NCBI GenBank assembly: GCA_947174565.1
Contig: CAMWJL010000017.1
Span: 1 to 34,036 of the forward strand
Direction of reading: 5' to 3'
Length of the DNA stretch: 34,036 nt
From: an uncultured Prevotellaceae bacterium
GTDB lineage: Bacteria > Bacteroidota > Bacteroidia > Bacteroidales > Bacteroidaceae
Translations under genes and position numbers: made by a program
The notes under the pieces: model-generated
Told to the model about the DNA's origin: nothing
What the model saw: only the letters and a program-made list of their open reading frames with translations
The model's database searches: none
In this document: positions 8,363 to 15,316 of the stretch, piece after piece
Position numbering within the stretch: the stretch's first letter is position 1
Layout: every line of letters starts with the position of its first letter

Positions 8363-9430
8363 TTATTTGCCTGTCAACTTGCGAAACAGCTCTTTGTTAA
8401 GCAACGCAATGCGTTGGCTTCGGCTCAGGTTTTCCTGTATGAGCACCTCTGTCTTGCTGTACAAACTTCGTATGTTTTCAGCGATGAAACTCTGCACACG
8501 TTCCTCCACATCGGGGATGCCTTCCTCCTGCGGAGACAGGCACAACAACCCATTGGGTACAAGTTCCACCCGAATGGTCTTGCCCGTCTGCATGGGATCA
8601 CCGTCAAAATGAGCCACACCGTCGGAGGAACGATGGATGGTAAGGTTCTGACACTGGAAGGTCTTGATACGAGAGTTTTGGTCGAGAGTGCCGTTGAAGA
8701 GCTGAATGGCGATTTGAGGGGCTTCTATGGCAGTGAATGGCTCAAGAATGGTTACGTCCATGATGCCATCACGCACCGATGCGGAAGGAGCGATGTAGGC
8801 GTTGTTGCCATACTGCGAAGCATTGGCACACGAAATCAGGAAAGCTTTGCACGTCTCATGCACTTCTTTCCCATCACGCAGGTTCACCATCTCCACCTCG
8901 TAAGTCTCTGGATGATAGTTCAAACTGCTTTTCAAGACGTTTTCCAAATAGGCGACAGGACCTCGTTTGCCCGACTCCGCAAAACGCTGAGAGATGAAAG
9001 CGTCGAAACCAACACCACAGGTACAGAAGAACGGGCGACCGTTCACCACACCGTAATCCATCGTGTGTACCAATCCGCGATTGATAATCTTGATGGCACT
9101 GAGTGGGTCAGTCGGGATGCGCAGATGGCGTGCCAACCCGTTACCTGACCCTGAGGGGATGATAGCCAGTGCTGTCTGCGTGTGTACCAATCCGCCAGCC
9201 ACTTCGTTCACCGTACCATCGCCTCCGATGGCACATACAACATCCACTCCTTGCCGTGCAGCTTCTTTTGCCAATTCGGTGGCATGCCCCACCCGCCTTG
9301 TCTGTACAATCGTATAATCATTGTAGCGACTCTTGTCAAGATACTCTTCTATCAGCTTGATGACGAATCTCTTGCCCGAAGTGCCTGAAATAGGGTTAAC
9401 AATAAACTGTATCGTTTTCTTCTCTGCCAT
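8363..9430 (-). CDS. Diacylglycerol/sphingoid lipid kinase family protein (YegS/BmrU type)
   Basis: The 355-residue protein carries the DAGK catalytic domain: an N-terminal strand with VNPISGTSGKR, the nucleotide-binding GGDGTVNEV near residue 70, and PSGSGNGLARHL near residue 93. The beta-sandwich C-terminal domain (HFDGDPMQTGKTIRVELVPNGL) is complete. The family phosphorylates diacylglycerol, sphingosine-like bases or related lipids at the membrane. It is divergent from the serine palmitoyltransferase gene, with about 360 bp between starts. This makes a sphingoid base a plausible substrate, but that is inference from position only. The ATG at 9430 is favoured because MAEKKTIQFIVNP matches the usual family start. 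The gene precedes ppdK, which has its own promoter. Confidence 0.92.
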   Translation of the reverse strand: MAEKKTIQFIVNPISGTSGKRFVIKLIEEYLDKSRYNDYTIVQTRRVGHATELAKEAARQGVDVVCAIGGDGTVNEVAGGLVHTQTALAIIPSGSGNGLARHLRIPTDPLSAIKIINRGLVHTMDYGVVNGRPFFCTCGVGFDAFISQRFAESGKRGPVAYLENVLKSSLNYHPETYEVEMVNLRDGKEVHETCKAFLISCANASQYGNNAYIAPSASVRDGIMDVTILEPFTAIEAPQIAIQLFNGTLDQNSRIKTFQCQNLTIHRSSDGVAHFDGDPMQTGKTIRVELVPNGLLCLSPQEEGIPDVEERVQSFIAENIRSLYSKTEVLIQENLSRSQRIALLNKELFRKLTGK

Positions 9431-9537
9431 ATATTCAGAATATGCCTCATGCGACTTTCACGACCTTGCTGCATTATATATAATAATGTGTAACAATGAC
9501 GCACGCAGTAGCATTTTCCCTTTTCTTTTTATTACTG

Positions 9538-9545
9538 CAAAAGTA
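9538..9545 (-). promoter_or_regulatory. Putative -7 box TACTTTTG for the lipid kinase gene
   Basis: The minus strand reads TACTTTTG, matching TAnnTTTG, about 108 bp upstream of the kinase ATG. A CAAA on the forward strand at 9570-9573 could be the -33 box, but the 24-bp spacing is long. Confidence 0.5.
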
Positions 9546-9641
9546 CGACTTTTTTTCATTTCCAAGCCTCAAAACACCCCATGTTTTTCATTGACATTTA
9601 TTTTTTTCAAAAAACGTAAGGAAGAAAAGTTCTTTTTTTAC

Positions 9642-9649
9642 TAACTTTG
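9642..9649 (+). promoter_or_regulatory. Putative -7 box TAACTTTG for the SPT gene
   Basis: TAACTTTG is an exact -7 consensus on the plus strand. It implies a start near 9656 and a leader of about 135 nt before the preferred ATG at 9792. No clear -33 box is seen. Together with the box at 9538-9545 it shows that the 361-bp gap 9431-9791 is a divergent promoter region; I see nothing else in it. Confidence 0.6.
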
Positions 9650-9791
9650 CACCGTTTTGGAGTCATGTATTGACTTAACATGAAAAAAATAACAACAAAA
9701 TAGCATGCACTTTCAGTGTGGAGTCCTGTGTTCTTTCATACACATGAATGTACCCACAACTCCAGCAGACACTGAAACGCACAATCAAACT

Positions 9792-10979
9792 ATGGGTTTA
9801 CTACAAGAAAGAATGCGTAAGTATAGAGAGCCGCAGAAATACATCAATGCGGGGGTCTATCCTTACTTCCGCGAGATTGACAGCCATCAAGACACAGAGG
9901 TCACGATGAGTGGCAAGAAAGTTCTTATGTTTGGTTCCAATTCATACATGGGCCTTACATACGACAAGCGCATCTGTCAGGCTGCTATCAAAGCCATTGA
10001 GAAATACGGCACGGGATGTGCGGGTTCACGTTTTCTGAACGGTACGCTCGACCTCCACATCCAGCTTGAAAGGGAATTGGCCGAATTTGTGGGCAAGGAT
10101 GAAGCACTGGTATATTCCACAGGCTTCACGGTTAATTCAGGTGTTGTCTCTTGCCTCACAGGTCGCAACGACTACATCATCGGTGATGACCGTGACCATG
10201 CCTCCATCGTGGATGGACGCCGACTTTCGTTCTCGCAGTTCTTCCACTACAAGCACAACGACATGGAAGACCTTGAGCACCAGCTCATGCGCTGCGATCC
10301 CGATTCCCTGAAACTGATTGTGATTGACGGTCTCTTCTCGATGGAGGGTGACTTGGCTAAACTGCCAGAAATCATTGCGCTGAAGAAGAAGTATAACGCT
10401 ACGGTGATGGTGGATGAAGCGCATGGCTTGGGTGTGTTTGGCAGACAAGGACGTGGCGTGTGTGACCATTTCGGGTTGACCGACGACGTGGACCTCATCA
10501 TGGGCACATTCTCCAAGAGCCTCGCTTCCATCGGTGGCTTCATCGCTTCCGACAGCGACACCATCAACTGGCTTCGTCACAACAGCCGCACCTACATCTT
10601 CAGTGCCAGCAACACGCCTGCCGCTACGGCTGCCGCATTGGAGGCACTTCACATCCTGCAAGCCGAACCTGAGCGTCAGGAGAACCTCTGGAAAATCACC
10701 AAGTACGCCCTCGAACAATTCAAACAGGCAAATTTCGAGATTGGCGACACGGAAAGCCCTATCATTCCACTTTATGTGCGCGACGCTTTCAAGACGTTCC
10801 AAGTGACCAAGATGGCATTCGACAAAGGTGTGTTCGTCAATTCTGTCGTTCCACCTGCATGCGCACCTCAGGACACGCTCATCCGCGTGGCACTCATGGC
10901 TACCCACACTAAGGAACAGGTTGACCGCTGCGTGGCAATCCTCGTCGATGTGTTCAAGGAGCTGGGCTTGCTGAAATAA
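9792..10979 (+). CDS. spt: Serine palmitoyltransferase (alpha-oxoamine synthase family)
   Basis: This PLP enzyme should condense serine with a fatty acyl-CoA to 3-ketosphinganine, the first step of sphingolipid synthesis, in the cytoplasm. The sequence closely resembles Bacteroides SPT as I know it (MFGSNSYMGL, YGTGCAGSRFLNGTLDLH, DDRDHASIVDGRRLS, VDEAHGLGVFG). The PLP lysine is in GTFSKSLASIGG (Lys242 from the chosen start). The ORF track starts at 9705 with 29 extra residues. I prefer the ATG at 9792 (MGLLQERMRKY), because Bacteroides homologues start there; the upstream ATG at 9744 cannot be excluded. The resulting 395 residues are the family length. Related enzymes (KBL, BioF) share the fold, but the GCAGSRFLNG and HDRDHASI-like segments favour SPT. 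seryl-tRNA synthetase follows, so a serine theme is possible. Confidence 0.9.
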   Translation: MGLLQERMRKYREPQKYINAGVYPYFREIDSHQDTEVTMSGKKVLMFGSNSYMGLTYDKRICQAAIKAIEKYGTGCAGSRFLNGTLDLHIQLERELAEFVGKDEALVYSTGFTVNSGVVSCLTGRNDYIIGDDRDHASIVDGRRLSFSQFFHYKHNDMEDLEHQLMRCDPDSLKLIVIDGLFSMEGDLAKLPEIIALKKKYNATVMVDEAHGLGVFGRQGRGVCDHFGLTDDVDLIMGTFSKSLASIGGFIASDSDTINWLRHNSRTYIFSASNTPAATAAALEALHILQAEPERQENLWKITKYALEQFKQANFEIGDTESPIIPLYVRDAFKTFQVTKMAFDKGVFVNSVVPPACAPQDTLIRVALMATHTKEQVDRCVAILVDVFKELGLLK

Positions 10980-10999
10980 CACAATCAAACAACAAACGA

Positions 11000-11075
11000 A
11001 AGAATTGAAGAATTGAGGTTGCCAAGCGAGGGTGTGCGTACATCGCGTTAGCAAAAAATCAATTCTTCAATTCTT
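11000..11075 (+). repeat. Inverted repeat between spt and serS
   Basis: AAGAATTGAAGAATTGA (11000-11016) is the exact reverse complement of TCAATTCTTCAATTCTT (11059-11075), a 17-bp stem with a 42-nt loop. It ends about 20 bp before the serS ATG. It is not followed by a T tract, so it looks more like an mRNA leader or processing hairpin than a terminator. Each arm is itself a repeat of GAATTGAA-like units. Confidence 0.8.
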
Positions 11076-11095
11076 CTTTCTTCAATTCCAAAAAC

Positions 11096-12409
11096 ATGCT
11101 GACACTCAAACTCATAACAGAAGAGACCGAACGCGTGATTAAGGGTCTCGAAAAGAAGCACTTTCCTGAGGCGAAAGCCGCTGTGGAGAAGGCGATTGCC
11201 ATCGACAAGCTACGTCGTGAAGCACAGACAAAGCTGGATGCCATCCTTGCCGAAAGCAAGAAATATGCCGCTCAGATTGGGCAGCTGATGAAGGCTGGCA
11301 AGAAAGACGAGGCCGAAGCCGCAAAGGCGGAAGTGGCAAAACTCAAAGCCAGTGCTGCTGAACTCGAAATAGCGAAAGTCAATGCGGAGCAGGAACTCAC
11401 CGCTCACCTCTGCACGATTCCTAATATCCCCTACGACGAAGTGCCCGAAGGTTCTTGTGCCGAGGACAACATGGTGGTGAAATCTTCCCTGCGCGAATGC
11501 AAGCCTGGCGACACCGTGGGCAACTGGGACACCATCCCGTCGAACGGCAATGCCAAACTCCCCCATTGGGAACTTGCCAAGAAATACAACCTCATTGATT
11601 TCGACCTTGGCGTGAAAATCACTGGTGCTGGTTTTCCCGTCTATGTCGGCAAGGGGGCACAGTTGCAACGTGCGCTCATCAACTTCTTCCTCGCAGAAGC
11701 CAGCAAGGCTGGATACACCGAAATCATGCCGCCAACGGTGGTGAATGCCGCCTCGGGATACGGCACTGGACAGCTGCCTGACAAGGAAGGTCAGATGTAC
11801 CACTGCGAGGTGGATGACCTCTACCTGATTCCCACTGCCGAAGTGCCCGTGACGAACATCTACCGCGATGTCATCCTCGACGAGAAAGACCTCCCCATCA
11901 AGAACTGCGCCTACACCCAGTGCTTCCGCCGTGAAGCAGGTTCTTACGGCAAGGATGTGCGCGGCTTGAACCGCCTGCACGAGTTCTCCAAGATTGAGAT
12001 TGTGCGCATCGACACGCCTGAACACTCCAAGGAAAGCCACAAGGAGATGCTCGACCATGTGGAAGGTCTTTTGCAGAAGCTCGAACTCCCCTACCGCATC
12101 CTCCGTCTCTGCGGTGGCGACCAAAGCTTCACGTCTGCCATCTGCTACGACTTTGAAGTTTACAGCGAAGCGCAGGGACGCTGGCTCGAGGTCTCCTCTG
12201 TCAGCAACTTCGACACCTATCAGGCAAACCGCCTCAAGTGCCGCTACCGCAATGCGGACAAGAAAGTGCAGCTCTGCCACACACTCAACGGCTCTGCGCT
12301 CGCACTTCCCCGTATCGTCGCCTCCATTTTGGAAGATAATCAGACACCCGACGGTATCCGCATCCCCAAGGCACTCGTGCCATACACAGGGTTCGAGATG
12401 ATTGATTGA
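11096..12409 (+). CDS. serS: Seryl-tRNA synthetase
   Basis: The 437-residue cytoplasmic enzyme charges tRNA-Ser. It shows the class II SerRS plan: an N-terminal antiparallel coiled-coil arm (residues about 25-105, rich in Lys, Glu and Ala), then the catalytic domain. Motif 2 is CFRREAGSYGKDVRGLNRLHEFSKIE and motif 3 is NGSALALPRIVASILEDNQT. The serine-binding segment TAEVPVTN is present. The ATG at 11096 gives MLTLKLITEETERVIKGL, a normal family start. The gene follows spt by 116 bp with a large inverted repeat between them. It may be read from the spt promoter, since I see no good -7 box in the gap. A short hairpin with four T follows the stop. Confidence 0.98.
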   Translation: MLTLKLITEETERVIKGLEKKHFPEAKAAVEKAIAIDKLRREAQTKLDAILAESKKYAAQIGQLMKAGKKDEAEAAKAEVAKLKASAAELEIAKVNAEQELTAHLCTIPNIPYDEVPEGSCAEDNMVVKSSLRECKPGDTVGNWDTIPSNGNAKLPHWELAKKYNLIDFDLGVKITGAGFPVYVGKGAQLQRALINFFLAEASKAGYTEIMPPTVVNAASGYGTGQLPDKEGQMYHCEVDDLYLIPTAEVPVTNIYRDVILDEKDLPIKNCAYTQCFRREAGSYGKDVRGLNRLHEFSKIEIVRIDTPEHSKESHKEMLDHVEGLLQKLELPYRILRLCGGDQSFTSAICYDFEVYSEAQGRWLEVSSVSNFDTYQANRLKCRYRNADKKVQLCHTLNGSALALPRIVASILEDNQTPDGIRIPKALVPYTGFEMID

Positions 12410-12414
12410 TTCAT

Positions 12415-12432
12415 TTGCCCCAAGGCAATTTT
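12415..12432 (+). terminator. Weak intrinsic terminator after serS
   Basis: TTGCC / GGCAA (12415-12419 and 12424-12428) with a 4-nt loop is followed by TTTT. The stem is only 5 bp, so this is a modest candidate starting 5 bp past the serS stop. Confidence 0.45.
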
Positions 12433-12741
12433 ATAAGAGAGAGAGAGTGGAAGCTGCGCAAGTGACTTCCATTCTTTTTTATTCTCCCTCCAACCTCTTC
12501 AACCATCACGGCTCTAAGGTTTTCAAACACTTTCCCCATCATACCCCATGCTGCTTCATCCGCATTTCTCGCATTCGTTTTTTCACACTCAACATCCGTG
12601 TATCAGCCATGAAACCTTAACGCCCCCTGCACCGCATTTACCCTATACCCGTTCTCCAAGTTACGTTGCGCCCGTCATCGAAATTACGCCTGTAAGTGTG
12701 CCCCTGCCGCCTACCAACCCCCATCCCTTTTTTTGACGCTG

Positions 12742-12749
12742 CAAAGGTA
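12742..12749 (-). promoter_or_regulatory. Orphan minus-strand -7 box TACCTTTG
   Basis: The forward strand reads CAAAGGTA, so the minus strand reads TACCTTTG, a consensus -7 box. No recognised minus-strand gene lies downstream; transcription would run towards the 3' end of serS. A small minus-strand ORF at 12411-12542 (43 codons, starting MMGKVFENLRAVMVEE) lies in the path, but I cannot support it as a gene. Confidence 0.3.
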
Positions 12750-12832
12750 CGGCGGCGGCACTGCGGTTCACGAATGTTTCACACAAAAAATCATCGTCCC
12801 GTTTTCTCACACCTTCCTTCCTCCCTTCCCCT

Positions 12833-12994
12833 GCTACAGTGCTACAACGCTACAGTTCTCCAACAGGTATTTCCGACCCTAAAAATACTCTTATATTTAT
12901 ATATATAATATATATATTATATATATAAATATAAAATTTACTTTTGACTTTTTCAACTCCTTGTTTTGGAACTGTAGCACTGTAGCGGTGTAGC
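12833..12994. repeat. Iteron/palindrome element: inverted triplet 8-mers around a 44-bp AT palindrome
   Basis: The left side has three contiguous 8-mers, GCTACAGT-GCTACAAC-GCTACAGT (12833-12856). The right side has three in opposite orientation, ACTGTAGC-ACTGTAGC-GGTGTAGC (12971-12994). Between them 12891-12934 is a perfect 44-bp palindrome made almost only of A and T. The centre of the palindrome (12912.5) and of the whole element (12913.5) differ by one base. The spacers are 34 and 36 bp and are themselves partly complementary near the iterons (CAGTTC / GGAACTG). The rest of the 788-bp gene-free stretch 12410-13197 holds a weak terminator, an orphan -7 box, a GA tract at 12437-12447 and the promoter at 13108-13138. 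Confidence 0.9.
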
Positions 12995-13107
12995 GGAAAC
13001 ATGACTGCACGACAACGCATGAAAGCCTCTTACAGCATGAGCTTCAACTCGTTTCATGCCATTATGACGATTTGTTTCAGGGAAAATGAAAAAACTCATG
13101 AAAATCC

Positions 13108-13138
13108 TTTGCCAATCCAATTTTTTTCACTACATTTG
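13108..13138 (+). promoter_or_regulatory. Consensus promoter for the rhodanese/YjbQ operon
   Basis: TTTG (13108-13111), a 19-bp spacer and TACATTTG (13131-13138) match the Bacteroidota promoter consensus at both boxes. Transcription would start near 13145, about 50 nt before the ATG at 13198. Confidence 0.8.
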
Positions 13139-13197
13139 CAATCAACTCCAACCAGCATTGTCCGAAGAACGAACCCGAAGAAAAAATTGAGAAAGAA

Positions 13198-13587
13198 ATG
13201 ATGAAAAATGTGTTAACTTGCCTCCTTGCCATGCTGGGTCTGACATCCGCTTGCGACCAAAAAAACTACGAAGATGCAGATGTAAAAGAGTTTGCCGAAC
13301 TGATTGCCGACTCCAATGTCATCATCCTTGACGTGAGAACTGCCGAGGAATACAAAGAGGGGCATATCCATGGAGCCATCAACATCGACCAATACCCAGA
13401 CGATTTTGTGCAGAAAGCGAAAGCCGCATTACCCATCGGCAAGACGATAGCGATTTATTGCCGAAGCGGTCGTCGCTCCGCCCATGCCGCCACCCTGCTG
13501 GCAGCCGAAGGTTATAAGTGCGTGAATCTCAAAGGCGGCATCATAGCTTGGAGCAGTGACAATATGCCAGTGACAACAGGAATGTGA
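13198..13587 (+). CDS. Rhodanese-like domain lipoprotein
   Basis: The 129-residue protein has a short signal segment ending LTSAC, a plausible lipobox, so it is probably a periplasm-facing lipoprotein. One complete rhodanese domain follows: DVRTAEEYKEGHIHGAINID, then the active-site loop CRSGRRS with the persulfide-forming Cys, then LKGGIIAW. Single-domain rhodaneses of this type move sulfane sulfur or act in thiol chemistry; the partner is unknown. Two ATGs in tandem (13198 and 13201) make the start uncertain by one residue. The gene stops 4 bp before the YjbQ gene, so the two are an operon behind a consensus promoter. Confidence 0.92.
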   Translation: MMKNVLTCLLAMLGLTSACDQKNYEDADVKEFAELIADSNVIILDVRTAEEYKEGHIHGAINIDQYPDDFVQKAKAALPIGKTIAIYCRSGRRSAHAATLLAAEGYKCVNLKGGIIAWSSDNMPVTTGM

Positions 13588-13591
13588 AGCC

Positions 13592-14005
13592 ATGGTACAG
13601 CAGGTAGAGATAACATTAAGACCCAAGCCAAGAGGCTTCCATCTGGTGACAGACGAACTGATGCGCCAACTGCCCAAACTGCCCCAAACGGGCATCATCA
13701 ACATCTTCACGAAACACACCAGTTGCGGACTCAGCATCAACGAGAACTGCGACCCCGACGTGCGCACCGACATGGAAACCATCTTCAACCGCCTCGTTCC
13801 CGAGAACCAACCCTACTATGACCACACGCTGGAGGGTTCTGATGACATGCCTGCCCATGCCAAGTCAACCCTGAGCGGTGTCAGCATCACCATCCCCATT
13901 ACCAACGCCCGTCTGAATATGGGAACCTGGCAGGGCATCTATTTCTGCGAATACCGCAATGATGGCGGAGCAAGAAAACTGGTGGCGACAATCATGGGAG
14001 AATGA
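13592..14005 (+). CDS. YjbQ family protein (UPF0047, secondary thiamine-phosphate synthase-like)
   Basis: The 137-residue protein matches the YjbQ/UPF0047 family over its full length. Visible family signatures are GIINIFTKHTSCGLSINEN, the HAKSTLSG segment with its conserved His, and LGTWQGIYFCEYR-like NMGTWQGIYFCEYR. Members form compact trimers; some have weak thiamine-phosphate synthase activity, and the true role is unsettled. It follows the rhodanese gene by 4 bp and is probably translated from the same mRNA. It ends 10 bp from the stop of the convergent DUF2442 gene, with no obvious terminator between them. Confidence 0.92.
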   Translation: MVQQVEITLRPKPRGFHLVTDELMRQLPKLPQTGIINIFTKHTSCGLSINENCDPDVRTDMETIFNRLVPENQPYYDHTLEGSDDMPAHAKSTLSGVSITIPITNARLNMGTWQGIYFCEYRNDGGARKLVATIMGE

Positions 14006-14015
14006 GGTTATACGC

Positions 14016-14339
14016 TCAATCTTCCGCCACCTTACCCATGCCCTCTTCTTCTCTTGCCTTCACCATGTAGTCGGTTTCATAATAAACGGCATCTTCGGCG
14101 GGAGTGCGTTCACACAATCCTGCATCGGCAAACATGCCCTCAAAACTGAGGTCTTCATCAATATCTGACCAGTGGATGCCCGTGTAGGAGAGATAGAAGT
14201 TCTTCCGCTGTGCTGGCGTGGCATTAGCGAGGCGTTTCCACATGGCGAAAGGATAACTTGCCTGTAAGCCATCTTCCGTCAGTGCATGTACCCTTGTGTC
14301 ATCCACCCACACACGCTGTATTTTGTGCTTCTTTATCAT
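14016..14339 (-). CDS. DUF2442 domain protein
   Basis: This 107-residue protein looks like the DUF2442 family: IQRVWVDDTRVHALTEDGLQASYPF, a basic middle (LANATPAQRKNFYLSYTGIHWSDIDEDLSFEGMF) and an acidic tail. DUF2442 proteins are small, often sit beside DUF4160 in toxin-antitoxin-like pairs, and have no settled function; no DUF4160 partner is seen here. Its promoter (-33 TTTG at 14462-14459, 20-bp spacer, -7 TATATTTG at 14438-14431) overlaps the left end of the 130-bp repeat beside the R-M cassette. It was therefore probably the original divergent neighbour of the Nfn-like gene. Confidence 0.8.
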   Translation of the reverse strand: MIKKHKIQRVWVDDTRVHALTEDGLQASYPFAMWKRLANATPAQRKNFYLSYTGIHWSDIDEDLSFEGMFADAGLCERTPAEDAVYYETDYMVKAREEEGMGKVAED

Positions 14340-14430
14340 TCGACATTTTCAGTATTGAAAAAGTTTTGCCAACGGTCGATAATCACTTCCACGTTTTCTT
14401 CAATCACGCCCTCGATGATGGATATATTTG

Positions 14431-14462
14431 CAAATATATGCGCTTTTCCCGAAACGCCCAAA
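14431..14462 (-). promoter_or_regulatory. DUF2442 gene promoter, overlapping direct repeat A
   Basis: On the minus strand TTTG (14462-14459), a 20-bp spacer and TATATTTG (14438-14431) fit the consensus. The -7 box is half of an 18-bp perfect palindrome (14422-14439), so a plus-strand TATATTTG also exists at 14423-14430. The -33 box lies inside repeat A and only the last 3 bp of the -7 box do. Confidence 0.75.
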
Positions 14463-14565
14463 GAAAATGGGAAAAAAGTGGAATGGCGGCATTTTTCACC
14501 TAAAACGCTGATTCCTTGACAAAATGCGTGGCTGTTCGGAGGGAAATTCGTAACTTTGTATCGTT
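14436..14565. repeat. 130-bp direct repeat, copy A (left of R-M cassette)
   Basis: Positions 14436-14565 match 17167-17296 at a constant offset of 2731 bp, without indels. I count six mismatches (three in the GAAAATGGG stretch, one in AATGGCGGC, one in GGAGGGAAA, one after ACTTTG), about 95% identity. The copy contains the plus-strand -7 box TAACTTTG at 14551-14558 and ends 29 bp before the endonuclease ATG. Confidence 0.95.
14551..14558 (+). promoter_or_regulatory. -7 box TAACTTTG ahead of the R-M genes
   Basis: This exact consensus box lies in repeat A and is identical to the one at 17282-17289 that serves the Nfn-like gene. It is the likely promoter of the endonuclease-methyltransferase operon, with a leader of about 30 nt. 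Confidence 0.65.
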
Positions 14566-14594
14566 GTTACACACAAGAACAATTGTAAAAAGAA

Positions 14595-15311
14595 ATGACA
14601 GAAAGTCAAAAAAAGTCAATCATAGAAAGTGGGAAACAGTATTTCCGTGAAATAATCATTCCCAATCATGTAAAAGGATTGGAGAAGTTGAAGTTGAAGG
14701 ACTTCAAAATAAACCCATTCTTGGTGAACTATTTGGCCGCATTCCTGTGTGGCAATACGAAGCCTGATTCTTTGGCAAAAGCATTGGTGTACCCTCGCAT
14801 TCTCGGCACAAGCATCAATACGAGCTTTGGTCAAAATATCCAGGTGTTCATTTCAAGTCTTGCACAGGTAACAGGCTCTGCATCCGGTATTGATGGCATA
14901 GACATTGAGTTTGTGGATGCCATTGATGGACGCAAAAAGTACTGCCAATGCAAAGCGGGGCCACAGACAATCAACAAGGATGACATTGCAACTGTTTTAG
15001 GACACTTCAAACACCTTCATAATAAGGCTCGTTTGGACAGGCTCAATGTACAAATTGACGACATGATTGTGGGTGTGCTGTATGGTGATGAAAGCGAACT
15101 GTCGGCTCATTATAAGATTATCAATTCCCACTATCCCGTGTATTGCGGTGCTGATTTTTGGGAACACCTGACAGGCGATGCTCAATTCTATCATCATTTG
15201 GCAAAAGCATTTGGCGAAGTGGTAGAAGAGGACAATATAGATGGAAGCCATCTGATTATGAGTAAGATTGCTGAAATTGCAAAAGAAATAGAAGAACGGG
15301 GAAGCCTATAA
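14595..15311 (+). CDS. Type II restriction endonuclease, EcoO109I-like
   Basis: The 238-residue protein is followed after 5 bp by a C5-cytosine methyltransferase, so it is very probably the endonuclease of a type II R-M pair. From memory its layout resembles EcoO109I: an N-terminal KINPFLVNYLA segment, a long helical part, a catalytic region, then IVGVLYGDESELSAHYKI and YCGADFWEHLTGD near residue 185. The candidate PD-(D/E)XK core is GIDGIDIEF (Asp103) followed by QCK at 118-120, with Gln in place of the usual Glu/Asp. The recognition site cannot be read from sequence; EcoO109I itself cuts RGGNCCY. The start ATG follows AAAAAGAA. The gene appears AT-richer than its neighbours and lies inside a repeat-bounded insertion, so horizontal origin is likely. 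A related annotation could be PmeII-like. Confidence 0.72.
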   Translation: MTESQKKSIIESGKQYFREIIIPNHVKGLEKLKLKDFKINPFLVNYLAAFLCGNTKPDSLAKALVYPRILGTSINTSFGQNIQVFISSLAQVTGSASGIDGIDIEFVDAIDGRKKYCQCKAGPQTINKDDIATVLGHFKHLHNKARLDRLNVQIDDMIVGVLYGDESELSAHYKIINSHYPVYCGADFWEHLTGDAQFYHHLAKAFGEVVEEDNIDGSHLIMSKIAEIAKEIEERGSL

Positions 15312-15316
15312 TAGCG

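Noticed and set aside
9705-9791. N-terminal extension of the SPT ORF
   Set aside because: The 29 extra residues do not resemble the family start, and known Bacteroides SPTs start at the MGLLQ position. The ATG at 9744 remains a minor alternative.
12833-12994. Chromosomal origin or CRISPR array
   Set aside because: No dnaA box cluster or dnaA/gyrase context is present, and the 8-bp repeats are contiguous with no spacers.
14422-14439. 18-bp palindrome as a recombination (invertible promoter) site
   Set aside because: It is explained by a -7 box facing each way. No second copy in inverted orientation and no invertase gene are in the window.
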